Of a DNA stretch of 64,000 bases, positions 17,353 through 25,120 are shown piece by piece. Position 1 is the first letter of the stretch. Every line of letters begins with the position of its first letter. Source of the stretch: DASXAI01 sp963728985 (GTDB taxonomy: Bacteria > Actinomycetota > Acidimicrobiia > Acidimicrobiales > Ilumatobacteraceae). The stretch lies in the NCBI GenBank assembly GCA_963728985.1, contig CAVSME010000003.1, positions 744,001 through 808,000 of the forward strand. The letters are read 5' to 3'. Position numbers and translations under genes: made by a program. Under the pieces are notes generated by a model that saw only the letters and a list, made by a program, of their open reading frames with translations, ran no database searches and was not told the origin of the DNA.

Positions 17353-19464
17353 TTGACTGACTCGTTCCCGCGCCAGCACGCCAGGACCCGCCGGTTCACC
17401 CTCGGCGAGCCCCGCACCATCACGGTCTCCCCCGACGGCCAGCGGGTCGTCTTCGCCCGGTCGCGCCACGGCAGCGATCCGGTCAACTGCCTCTGGCTCC
17501 TCGACGTGGCCTCGGGCACCGAGACGCTCGTGGCCGATCCGGCGGTGCTCCTGGGCGCCGGCGGCGAGAGCCATCTGCCCCCCGAGGAGCGCGCCCGCCG
17601 GGAGCGAGCGCGTGAGCAGGCCGGCGGCGTCGTCACCTACGCCACCGACACGAACGTGGTGGTGGCGGCGTTCGCGCTGGACGGGCGGCTGTTCGTGGCC
17701 GGGCTCCTGTCGGCGGCGGCGCGCGAGGTGAAGGCGGCGGGGCCTGTCTTCGACCCCCGCCCCGATCCCGGCGCTCGGCGGGTGGCCTACGTGAGCGGGC
17801 CGGTCCTGCGGATCGCCGAGCTCGACGGCCACTCGTGGATGCTGGCCGGCGAGCCCGACGACCCGGACATCTCCTGGGGATCGGCCGAGTTCATCGCCGC
17901 CGAGGAGATCGGCCGCTCCCGTGGCTACTGGTGGTCGCCCGACGGCGACCGCATCGCCGCCACCCGCGTCGACACTTCGCCGATCGGCCGGTGGTGGATC
18001 GGCGATCCGGCCAACCCGGCGACGACGCCCACCGAACTGGCCTACCCGGCGGCCGGGACGGACAACGCCGTCGTCACCCTCCACCTCCTCGGCCTCAACG
18101 GGTCCCGCGTCGCCGTCGAGTGGGATCGCCAGGCCTTTCCGTACCTCGTCGATGTGCTGTGGGCCGAACCCGAGGTGCTCTACATCACGGTGCAGTCACG
18201 CGATCAGCGCCGCCTCGAGGTGCTGGCGGTGGACCCGTCGAGCGGCGAGACCCGGGGGGCCTTCCTCGACGCCGACGAGGCGTGGGTCGAGCTGGTGGGG
18301 GGCACGCCGGGCCGGCTGGCCGACGGGCGCCTCGTGATGACGGCCGACCGCGACGGCGCCCGCCGCCTGCTCGTGGACGGCCAACCCGTGACCGGGCCCA
18401 CTGTGCAGGTCCGCAGCGTGGTCCACGCCGGCGGCGAGCAGGTGGTGTTCCTGGCCAACGAGCTCGACGAGCCGACCGAGGTCCACGTCTGGCGGTGGCG
18501 CGACGGCGCCGAACCGGAACGGCTCACCTCGACGCCCGGCGTGCACGGTGCCGTGGTCGGCGGCGACACCGTGGTGGTGCGCTCGGCCGGGCTCGACCAC
18601 GACGGCACCCGGACCGCGATCCTGGGCGGCGCCGAGATCGAGTCGTTCGCCGAGGCACCCCTCGTGCATCCGAACGTGACGCTCCGGCGCGGCGGGGAGC
18701 GATCGCTGGCGACGGCCGTCCTGCTGCCGCACGACGTGGCCGACGACGCCCGGCTGCCGGTCCTGCTCGACCCGTACGGCGGTCCGCACGCGCAGCGGGT
18801 GCAGGCGGCACGGGCGCAGTACCTGACGTCGCAGTGGTTCGCCGACCAGGGTTTCGCCGTGGTCGTGATCGACGGGCGGGGCACGCCGGGGCGGGGGTCG
18901 GTCTGGGAGCGGGCGGTGCACCTGGACCTGGCCGGGCCGGTGCTCGACGACCAGGTGGAGGGGCTCTGGGCGGCGGCCGAGGCCGACTCCCGCCTCGATC
19001 TGTCGCGCGTCGCCATCCGGGGCTGGAGCTTCGGCGGCTATCTCGCGGCCCTGGCCGTGCTCCGCCGGCCGGACGTGTTCCACGCGGCCGTGGCCGGCGC
19101 TCCGGTCACCGAGTGGCGCCTCTACGACACGCACTACACGGAGCGCTACCTCGGGGATCCATCCGACGACCCGGCGCCCTACGACCGGTCGTCGCTGCTG
19201 CCCGACGCCGGGCGCCTCGAGCGGCCGCTCCTGCTCGTGCACGGACTGGCCGACGACAACGTGGTCGCCGCCCACACGCTGCAGCTGTCGTCAGCGCTGC
19301 TGGCGGCGGGGCGGCCACACCAGGTGCTGCCGCTGTCGGGCGTCACCCACATGACGCCCCAGGAGGTCGTGGCCGAGAACCTCCTGCTGCTGCAGCTGGC
19401 CTTCCTACGCGACGCCCTCGGCCTCGACGCCGCCCCGCCGCCCGAGCCCGAACCCGAGCCCTGA
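17353..19464 (+). CDS. Prolyl oligopeptidase family S9 peptidase (dipeptidyl-peptidase IV-like)
   Basis: 703 residues starting with TTG; conserved sequence begins almost at once. The first 440 residues form a beta-propeller (TITVSPDGQRVVFARSR, YWWSPDGDRIAATRVDTSPI are DPP4-type blades). The alpha/beta-hydrolase domain follows: LLDPYGGPHAQRV, VVIDGRGTPGRG, the nucleophile in IRGWSFGGYLAAL (about residue 557), aspartate in HGLADDNV (about 634) and histidine in SGVTHMTPQE (about 667). No signal peptide is evident, so it is probably cytosolic, cleaving dipeptides from proline-containing peptides. A family B hairpin lies just after its stop. Confidence 0.9.
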   Translation: MTDSFPRQHARTRRFTLGEPRTITVSPDGQRVVFARSRHGSDPVNCLWLLDVASGTETLVADPAVLLGAGGESHLPPEERARRERAREQAGGVVTYATDTNVVVAAFALDGRLFVAGLLSAAAREVKAAGPVFDPRPDPGARRVAYVSGPVLRIAELDGHSWMLAGEPDDPDISWGSAEFIAAEEIGRSRGYWWSPDGDRIAATRVDTSPIGRWWIGDPANPATTPTELAYPAAGTDNAVVTLHLLGLNGSRVAVEWDRQAFPYLVDVLWAEPEVLYITVQSRDQRRLEVLAVDPSSGETRGAFLDADEAWVELVGGTPGRLADGRLVMTADRDGARRLLVDGQPVTGPTVQVRSVVHAGGEQVVFLANELDEPTEVHVWRWRDGAEPERLTSTPGVHGAVVGGDTVVVRSAGLDHDGTRTAILGGAEIESFAEAPLVHPNVTLRRGGERSLATAVLLPHDVADDARLPVLLDPYGGPHAQRVQAARAQYLTSQWFADQGFAVVVIDGRGTPGRGSVWERAVHLDLAGPVLDDQVEGLWAAAEADSRLDLSRVAIRGWSFGGYLAALAVLRRPDVFHAAVAGAPVTEWRLYDTHYTERYLGDPSDDPAPYDRSSLLPDAGRLERPLLLVHGLADDNVVAAHTLQLSSALLAAGRPHQVLPLSGVTHMTPQEVVAENLLLLQLAFLRDALGLDAAPPPEPEPEP

Positions 19465-19470
19465 CCGTCC

Positions 19471-19532
19471 CAAAGCGCGCAGCCTGAACACTTCGTACCG
19501 CCCCAGCGGTACCAAACGCTCAGCCTGCGCGC
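19471..19532 (+). repeat. Extragenic palindrome, family B copy 1
   Basis: Inverted repeat with 27-base arms, 22 of 27 positions pairing, around a CCCA loop. The left arm starts GCGCGCAGCCTGAACACTT and the right arm ends CTCAGCCTGCGCGC. It begins 7 bases after the S9 peptidase stop. A near-identical copy is at 27158-27219, also just after a plus-strand stop. Candidate terminator or small non-autonomous element; no U-tract follows. Confidence 0.75.
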
Positions 19533-19741
19533 CGGGAGGCCTGCCCGTGCACAGCCGTCGCGCCGGCCTCCCCGTGCACAGCCTGTGCGCGGAAGGGACG
19601 CTGGTACCCCTACGCGCACAGCCTGTGCGCGGATGGGGGCGGTGGCGGCAGCCGGAGGGCTGGTCAGCAGGCGGTCGGCGGGCCGCGGTGGGCGAAGGAT
19701 GTGCGCGCGTCGAGCCGCAGGGGCGGACGGCCGCGGTACCG
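19533..19741. other. Hairpin-rich intergenic stretch without a gene
   Basis: Part of the 326-base gap between the S9 peptidase and bfr. It holds repeated CCGTGCACAGCC units (near 19544 and 19573) and two copies of CGCACAGCCTGTGCGCGGA-like dyads (about 19575-19635), then G-rich sequence. Short open frames here are low-complexity and read differently in each repeat unit, so none is called. Confidence 0.5.
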
Positions 19742-19778
19742 TCCGAAGCGCAGCGAGTCGGCGGCGAAGAGGCGCCGC
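19742..19778 (-). repeat. Extragenic palindrome, family A copy 3 (partial)
   Basis: TCCGAAGCGCAGCGAGTCG followed by hairpin GCGGCG-AAGAGG-CGCCGC. It keeps the CAGCGAGTCGGCGGC box of the copies near 6.3 and 14.5 kb but lacks their first hairpin. It lies 12 bases beyond the bfr stop, on the same side relative to the gene as the other copies. Confidence 0.6.
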
Positions 19779-19790
19779 AAAGATTCAGAT

Positions 19791-20258
19791 TCAGTGCAGC
19801 TGTTCGGTGAGGTAGTTCTCGACGCCGATCTGGCGGATGGCCTCGAGCTGCGTCTCCAGCCAGTCGGCGTGCTCCTCCTCGTCCACCAGCATGTGGGCCA
19901 GGAGCTCGCGGCTGCCGTTGTCGCCCACGGCGACGCACGTGGCGATGCCGTCGTTGAGGCGCTTGATCGACTCCCGCTCCGTCTCGAGGTCCAGCTCGAA
20001 CTGCTCGGGCACCGTCTCGCCGACGCGCACCGAGAACAGGCGCTGGTAGTTGGGGACGCCCTCGAGGTACAGGATCCGGTCGGTCAGCTGCTCGACGTGG
20101 TGCATCTCGTCGATGGACTCGTGGCGGATCTTGTCGGCCAGCCGCTCATAGCCCCAGTGGTGGCACAGCTTGGCGTGGAGGAAGTACTGGTTGACCGCCG
20201 TGAGCTCAGCGGTCAGGACGTCGTTGAGCAGTTCGAGAACGGACGGATCACCCTGCAT
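19791..20258 (-). CDS. bfr: Bacterioferritin
   Basis: 155 residues, the usual size. It stores iron in a 24-subunit shell with haem between subunits. The diiron ferroxidase ligands are visible: Glu18 (LTAEL), Glu51 and His54 in HESIDEMHHVE, and C-terminal Glu and His in LVDEEEHADWLE; Tyr25 is present. Met52, the axial haem ligand, sits between Glu51 and His54, so this is a haem-binding Bfr rather than a plain ferritin. The bfd-like gene lies 27 bases upstream on the same strand, a standard pairing for iron release. Confidence 0.96.
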   Translation of the reverse strand: MQGDPSVLELLNDVLTAELTAVNQYFLHAKLCHHWGYERLADKIRHESIDEMHHVEQLTDRILYLEGVPNYQRLFSVRVGETVPEQFELDLETERESIKRLNDGIATCVAVGDNGSRELLAHMLVDEEEHADWLETQLEAIRQIGVENYLTEQLH

Positions 20259-20285
20259 GCGGACCGAGGTTAACGGCGCGCCTCA

Positions 20286-20474
20286 CTAGGCGATCGCACC
20301 GACCGGCTGGGTGGTGGCCGCTGCCACCAGCAGCTCGATCGCCGGCAGGCACCCCCCGCATCGCGTGGCCGCCCCGCAGCGCGCCTGGACCTCGGCGACC
20401 GAGGTGGCCCCGTCGGACAGCTCGGCGATGATGCGGCGGTCCGAGACCAGGCGGCAATGACAGAGAAGCGCCAT
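20286..20474 (-). CDS. bfd: Bacterioferritin-associated ferredoxin (BFD-like [2Fe-2S] protein)
   Basis: 62 residues with the BFD cysteine pattern Cys5-x-Cys7 and Cys39-x2-Cys42 (LLCHCR ... TRCGGC), which ligates one [2Fe-2S] cluster. In other bacteria Bfd docks on bacterioferritin and reduces its stored ferric iron. It is immediately upstream of bfr and 30 bases after prmC, so prmC-bfd-bfr may share a transcript. An overlapping longer frame in another phase lacks the motif. Iron-starvation control is expected from the family, but no clear operator was recognised. Confidence 0.88.
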   Translation of the reverse strand: MALLCHCRLVSDRRIIAELSDGATSVAEVQARCGAATRCGGCLPAIELLVAAATTQPVGAIA

Positions 20475-20504
20475 CGCCCGTAAGGCTAACCAAACAGATG
20501 CCGC

Positions 20505-21380
20505 TCAGCAAACCGACCCGCCGGGCCGGCAACCCACCAGGACCCGATGGCGTCCGGCCAGGTCAGGGTGCACGACCACCGCTCCCAGCCCGGTCGCCAC
20601 GGCCAGTGCCGAAGCAGCCCCACCCTGGTCGGCGCCGATCTCCACGACCAGGGAGCCGCCCGGCCGCAGCCACGTGGCCGCACCGGCAGCGAGGATCCGC
20701 AGGGCATCGAGCCCGTCGGCGCCGGCGAACAGGGCGAGGGGCGGCTCCCAGTCGCGCACGGCCGGCTCGAGCACGGCGCCCGACGGCACGTACGGCGGGT
20801 TGGACACCACCAGGTCGAGGCGGCCCCGCAGCTCGGCCGGCAGGGCGGCGAACCAGTCCCCCTCGGCCACCCGCACGTTGGCGGCGGCCCGGCCGAGGCC
20901 GGCGAGGTTGGCCCGAGCCACGTCAAGGGCGCCGGGCGAGGCGTCGGTGGCCCAGATCTCCACGCCGGTGAGGGGCAGCTCCCGGGCCAGCGACAGGGCG
21001 ATGGCGCCGGAACCGGTGCCGAGATCGGCCACCAGCAGCGGCCGAGGCTTCCCGGCCAGGACCGCGAGGGCGACGTCCACGACCTGCTCGGTCTCCGGCC
21101 GGGGGATCAGGACCCGCCGATCGACCATGAGCTCGAGGTGCCGGAACGCCCACGACCCGAGCACGTACTGGAGCGGCTCACCCGTCCGGCGCCGCGCCAC
21201 CATGGCGTCGAGATGGGCCAGCGCCCTGGTGCTGGCGGCATCGTCGAGACCGAGCGCCCACTCGGCGCCGCTCATGCCGGACGCCTCCTGGCAGAGCCAG
21301 CGGGCCTCGTTGGCCGATTCGGGATCGCCACCGAGGGCCGCCGTGGTCTCGATCCACAGCTGGCGCCAGGTGGTCGTCAC
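20505..21380 (-). CDS. prmC: Peptide chain release factor N5-glutamine methyltransferase
   Basis: 291 residues. It methylates the glutamine of the GGQ motif of release factors using S-adenosylmethionine. The N-terminal helical domain (EARWLCQEASGM) is followed by RRTGEPLQYVLGSWAFRHLELMVDRRVLIPRPETE, the SAM motif VADLGTGSGAIALSLA, and the catalytic VVSNPPYVPS (NPPY about residue 193). The GTG start overlaps the prfA stop (GTGA), which sets the start and shows coupling to its substrate gene. The longer open frame upstream runs inside prfA and is spurious. Confidence 0.95.
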   Translation of the reverse strand: MTTTWRQLWIETTAALGGDPESANEARWLCQEASGMSGAEWALGLDDAASTRALAHLDAMVARRRTGEPLQYVLGSWAFRHLELMVDRRVLIPRPETEQVVDVALAVLAGKPRPLLVADLGTGSGAIALSLARELPLTGVEIWATDASPGALDVARANLAGLGRAAANVRVAEGDWFAALPAELRGRLDLVVSNPPYVPSGAVLEPAVRDWEPPLALFAGADGLDALRILAAGAATWLRPGGSLVVEIGADQGGAASALAVATGLGAVVVHPDLAGRHRVLVGCRPGGSVC

Positions 21381-22444
21381 GCGTCGGTGCCGGCCAGCTG
21401 GCGAGCGCGCTCGTCCGCGCCCAGCGCGTCGAGCATCTCGTCGAGGTCGCCGGCGAGCACGTCCTGCAGCCGGTTGAGGGTGAGGCCGATGCGATGGTCG
21501 GTGACGCGGTTCTGCTTGTAGTTGTACGTGCGGATCTTCTCGCTGCGGCCGCCGCCGCCCACTTGCGACTTGCGCTCCGCGGCCATCGCCGCCGCCTGAC
21601 GATCCTGCTCGGCCTTCAGCAGCCGGGCCCGCAGCACCTGCATGGCCCTCGCCCGGTTCTGGAGCTGGCTGCGCTCGTCCTGCATGGCCACCACGATGCC
21701 CGTGGGCTTGTGGGTGATCCGCACCGCCGAGTCGGTGGTGTTGACGCTCTGGCCGCCCGGACCCGACGAGCGGTACACGTCGATCTGGAGGTCGTTCGGA
21801 TCGATGTCGACGTCGACCTCGTCGGCCTCGGCCAGCACGGTCACCGTGGCGGCGGACGTGTGGATCCGGCCCTGGCTCTCGGTGACCGGCACCCGCTGGA
21901 CCCGATGCGGCCCACCCTCGAACTTCAGATGGCTCCACGCCCCGTCACCGCGCACCACGAAGGTGATCTGGTTGAAGCCACCGAGGTCGGAGGCGTCCGC
22001 CGACAGGACCTCCAGCTTCCAGGCGGAGCGCAGGGCGTAGGCCTGGTACATGTCGAAGAGGTCGCGGGCGAACAGGTTGGCCTCCTCGCCGCCCTCCGCT
22101 CCCCGGATCTCCACGATGACGTCCTTGCCCTCGTTGGGATCATGAGGCAGCAGCAGCACCTTGAGGCGGTCCTCCAGCTCGGCCAGGTCGCGCTCGGCCT
22201 CGGCCACCTCGATGCGGGCCAGCTCCCGCTCGTCGCCGGTGGCCTCGCCGAACAGCTCTCGCGCCGCGCTGAGGTCGTCCTCCCTCCTGCGGTAGCGGCG
22301 ATAGGCGTCGACGACGGCGCCCAGTTCCTTGTAGCGGCGGTTGAGGTCGCGCAGGAGGCGGAGATCGCTGACGACGCCGGGTTCGGCCAGGCGCGCCTCG
22401 ATGGCCCGGTACTCGTCGTCCAACCCGGCCAGCCGCTCGATCAC
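21377..22444 (-). CDS. prfA: Peptide chain release factor 1
   Basis: 355 residues starting at GTG (VIERLAGLDDEYRAIEARLAEPGVV), normal RF1 length. It reads UAA/UAG stop codons and triggers peptide release. Features: the KDVIVEIRGAEGGEEANLFARDLFDMY block, the codon-recognition region RVPVTESQGRIHTSAATVTV (PVT here instead of the commonest PAT), and the catalytic GGQ in SSGPGGQSVNTTDSAVRITH (about residue 231). The frame continues upstream to 22855 but without similarity. In many actinobacteria prfA follows rho-rpmE directly; here about 4.5 kb of plus-strand genes separate them. Confidence 0.96.
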   Translation of the reverse strand: MIERLAGLDDEYRAIEARLAEPGVVSDLRLLRDLNRRYKELGAVVDAYRRYRRREDDLSAARELFGEATGDERELARIEVAEAERDLAELEDRLKVLLLPHDPNEGKDVIVEIRGAEGGEEANLFARDLFDMYQAYALRSAWKLEVLSADASDLGGFNQITFVVRGDGAWSHLKFEGGPHRVQRVPVTESQGRIHTSAATVTVLAEADEVDVDIDPNDLQIDVYRSSGPGGQSVNTTDSAVRITHKPTGIVVAMQDERSQLQNRARAMQVLRARLLKAEQDRQAAAMAAERKSQVGGGGRSEKIRTYNYKQNRVTDHRIGLTLNRLQDVLAGDLDEMLDALGADERARQLAGTDA

Positions 22445-22511
22445 AACGATCCAGGCTAGGGCCCCGCCGGTTCCACCAGGTCGGCCGGCCCGAGGTGGTA
22501 GACGTTCGGGC

Positions 22512-23180
22512 GTGGCGTCGTCAGAGGCGGATGTGCTTGCGCTGGTCGAGCGTCTCCGGGCCGTGACACTGCGGGCCGGGCGCCTCGGTGAGCCGCTGCC
22601 CGGCGAGCCGACGCTGGCACGGGACCTCGGCGTGTCCCGCCCGTCGGTGCGCGAGGCGCTGGTCCGCCTCGAAGCCGAAGGTCTCATCCGCCGCCGCAAG
22701 GGCGCCGACACCGTCGTGAATCCCGGGGCGCTGGAGATGCTGGCCCGGTTCGACCAGCAGGTCGAGTTCGCCGATCTCCTGCGCCACGCCGGCTTCGAGC
22801 CGACCGTGGAGCTCCTGGAATCGGCCACGGTGCTGCTGGCCGAGCGGGACGCCAAGGCCCTCGGTCAGCCGGCCGGCGGCCCGGCGCTGCGGACCGTGAA
22901 GCGCTGGCGAGCCGACGGCGCGCCGGTGATGGTGGCCGTCGACGTGGTGCCGGCGCCCGACGGTGACGGCGACCGCCTCGACGGTCTCGATCCCCACGCC
23001 GGCTTGTTCGATCTGGTGCGGGCGCTCACCGCGACGTGGTGGAGTGGGAACTGGCGTGGCCGGGCGCCGAGCCGCTGCGGGGGCCGGTGCGGGCCTGGCT
23101 CGACGGGGTGAGCGCCGGCGCCGTCCTGACCCTCGATCTCGTCGGCGTCAGCCGCCGCGGCCGGCGGGTGTACCACGCCC
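22512..23180 (+). pseudogene. GntR-family regulator with UTRA-like domain, frameshifted and C-terminally cut
   Basis: The N-terminal winged helix is intact (GEPLPGEPTLARDLGVSRPSVREALVRLEAEGLIRRRKG). The ligand-binding part continues as UTRA-like sequence to LFDLVRALTA, then the reading frame shifts near 23030 and the domain resumes as DVVEWELAWPGAEPLRGPVRAW ... RGRRVYHA. It stops abruptly at about 23180, where a permease tail follows in another frame. GTG 22512 is the probable start. A regulator next to nucleoside-type transport genes is typical; this copy is probably non-functional unless the shift is a sequencing error. Confidence 0.65.
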
Positions 23181-23288
23181 CTCGAGCGCGCCGGCGCCAC
23201 TCGCAGCCTCGTCAACGTGGTGCAGGCGGTGCTCGTCATCGGCGTGGCGCTGGCCACCCGAGTGCGCGTGCAGGGGCGAGCGGCATGA
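23181..23288 (+). pseudogene. C-terminal remnant of a first ABC permease
   Basis: Only about 35 residues are left: LERAGATRSLVNVVQAVLVIGVALATRVRV and a short basic tail, ending in a TGA that overlaps the ATG of the next permease (ATGA). A final hydrophobic helix plus charged tail immediately before a second permease matches the end of the first permease in BmpA-type nucleoside or simple-sugar ABC operons. The rest of that gene, and the lipoprotein and ATPase expected before it, are absent, which implies a deletion with one end at about 23180. The identification is by position and composition. Confidence 0.5.
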
Positions 23289-24214
23289 GCGGGCTGGCGT
23301 CGGTCGAGTTCTGGGAAGCGGTGCTGGCCGGCGGACTCCGCCTCGGCGTCCCGATCGGCCTCGCCGCCAGCGGCGAGCTCATCGGCGAGCGGGCCGGCGT
23401 GCTGAACCTCGGCATCGAGGGGAACATGGCGATGGGCGCCTTCGCCGGCGTGGTCGGCGCCGTCACCTTCGGTGTGGCCGGGGGGCTCGTGGCCGGCGCC
23501 GTCACCGGCGCCCTGATGGGGCTGGTGTTCTCCCTCCTCGTCGTGCGCTGGCGGGCCAACGAGGTGGTGGTCGGGTTCGCCATCGCCCTGGGCGGTGTCG
23601 GCCTCGCCACGTTCCTCTACCGCAGCGTGTACACCACCCGGCCGGCGTGGAAGCCGCTGCAGGCGGTCGACGTCCCAGGGCTCGAACGCCTTCCCGTGGT
23701 CGGTCCGGTGCTGTTCCGCCAGCCGATCGTCGTGTGGGCCCTGCCGATCGTGCTCGTCGCCGTGGCCGTGGTGCTGCAGCGCACGCGCGCCGGGCTCGAG
23801 GTCCGCGCCGCGGACGACGGGCCCGCCGCCGCCCGGGCCAAGGGCGTCGCCGTCGACCGCGTCCGGATCGTCGCGTCGGTCGTGGGCGGAACGCTGGGCG
23901 GTCTCGGCGGCGCCGTGCTGTCGGCGGCCATCGTGGGCGAGTTCTCGGACCAGATCATCGGCGGGCGCGGCTTCGTCGCACTCGCGCTCGTCATCGCCGC
24001 CCGCTGGCGCCCCCTCCTGCTGCTGCCGGCGGCGTGGGGCATCGGCGCGCTCCAGGCGTTCCAGCTCCGCGTCCAGGCCGAGGGCGGCTTCGGTCTGCCC
24101 GTGGAGCTGCTGCAAGCGCTGCCGTTCGTCGTGACGCTGGCCGTGCTGGCGATCGGGGTCGGCAGCAGCCGGGCGCCGCGCGCCCTCGGTCGCGTCGCAT
24201 CGGAGGTCCGATGA
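23285..24214 (+). CDS. ABC transporter permease (BmpA-type nucleoside/simple-sugar importer, second permease)
   Basis: 309 residues. EFWEAVLAGGLRLGVPIGLAASGELIGERAGVLNLGIEGNMAMGAFAGVVGA is the signature N-terminus of the second permease of nucleoside (NupPQ, YufPQ) and related importers. It continues with helices such as NEVVVGFAIALGGVGLATFLYRSVY and the cytosolic VRAADDGPAAARAKGVAVDRVRIVASVVGGTLGGLGGAVLS coupling loop. The gene itself is intact, but its ATPase, lipoprotein and partner permease are missing, so it is probably an orphan. Its stop overlaps the start of the Rieske gene (ATGA). Confidence 0.8.
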   Translation: MSGLASVEFWEAVLAGGLRLGVPIGLAASGELIGERAGVLNLGIEGNMAMGAFAGVVGAVTFGVAGGLVAGAVTGALMGLVFSLLVVRWRANEVVVGFAIALGGVGLATFLYRSVYTTRPAWKPLQAVDVPGLERLPVVGPVLFRQPIVVWALPIVLVAVAVVLQRTRAGLEVRAADDGPAAARAKGVAVDRVRIVASVVGGTLGGLGGAVLSAAIVGEFSDQIIGGRGFVALALVIAARWRPLLLLPAAWGIGALQAFQLRVQAEGGFGLPVELLQALPFVVTLAVLAIGVGSSRAPRALGRVASEVR

Positions 24215-25120
24215 CGCTCGATCTGATCCACCGCAGCTGGCATCCCGTGACCCGCACCGCCGACCTCGGCGACGGTCCGCTCGGCGTCGAGCTGCTCGGC
24301 CGGCGGCTCGTGCTGTTCCGCGACGCCACTGGCACGGTCGCCGCCCTCGACGGCCACTGCCCCCACCGCGGCACCGATCTCGCGCTCGGTTGCGTCACCG
24401 CCGGCGCCCTCGCCTGCCCGTTCCACGGCTGGCGCTTCGACGCGGCGGGCACGTGCGTCGCCATCCCGTCGCTCCCCGTCGACACGCCGATCCCGGCCGG
24501 GGCTCGGGTCCCGGCGGCGGCCGCCACCGAAGCGCACGGTCTCGTCTGGGTCAGCCTCGATCCGGCCGCCGACCGCGCCGACGTGCCGGCCGTCCCGTCC
24601 CCCGACCGCGCCTGGGCTGCGCGTCGTGACGGGCGGAGCCGATGGTGTGGCGCACCAGCGCCGGCCGCCATGTCGAGAACATCTTGGACCTCGCCCACTT
24701 ACCGTTCGTGCATCCAGCGACGTTCGGGTGCCCCGAGACCGAGCTCGTCGAACCGCACGACGTCGTGATCGAGCCCGGCGCCATCGACTGCAGCGTCGGC
24801 GTCACCACCCGTAACCCCGACACACCCCGACGGGCCGCTGTATCCCGGCCTCGGCCCCACCATCCGGCTCGGCTATCACTATCGCGTCGACCTGCCGTAC
24901 CGGATCACCCTCGACTTCGACTTCCCCGACGACAAGCGGCGCGCCCTCCACGAGGTGGTGACGCCCAACGCGCCCGATCGCTGCACGATCTTCTGGCTGC
25001 TGCTGGTGGACGAGCGCCTGGCGTCGAGCGACGAGGAGGAGCTGGCGTTCGCCCACCCGGTCTTCGCCGAAGATCAACCCATCATCGAGAGCCAGCCACC
25101 GGGCGTCCCGCTCGACCGGC
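24211..25120 (+). pseudogene. Rieske-type aromatic ring-hydroxylating oxygenase, two frameshifts and cut 3' end
   Basis: Frame 1 gives the N-terminal Rieske domain with both ligand pairs (DGHCPHRG and CPFHGWRF). Near 24625 it shifts to another frame, which carries the mononuclear-iron motif ENILDLAHLPFVHPATFG. Near 24825, in a C-rich run, it shifts back and continues DGPLYPGLGPTIRLGYHYRVDLPYRI to FAEDQPIIESQPPGVPLDRR, normally about 20-40 residues from the end. The sequence then runs into an adenosine-deaminase-family gene in another frame. It resembles phenylpropionate/vanillate-type alpha subunits. Two compensating shifts could be sequencing errors, but the missing C-terminus argues for real decay. 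Confidence 0.7.

Noticed and set aside
20248..20532. Frame overlapping bfd in another phase
   Set aside because: It lacks the four-cysteine pattern, which is complete in the frame at 20286-20474.
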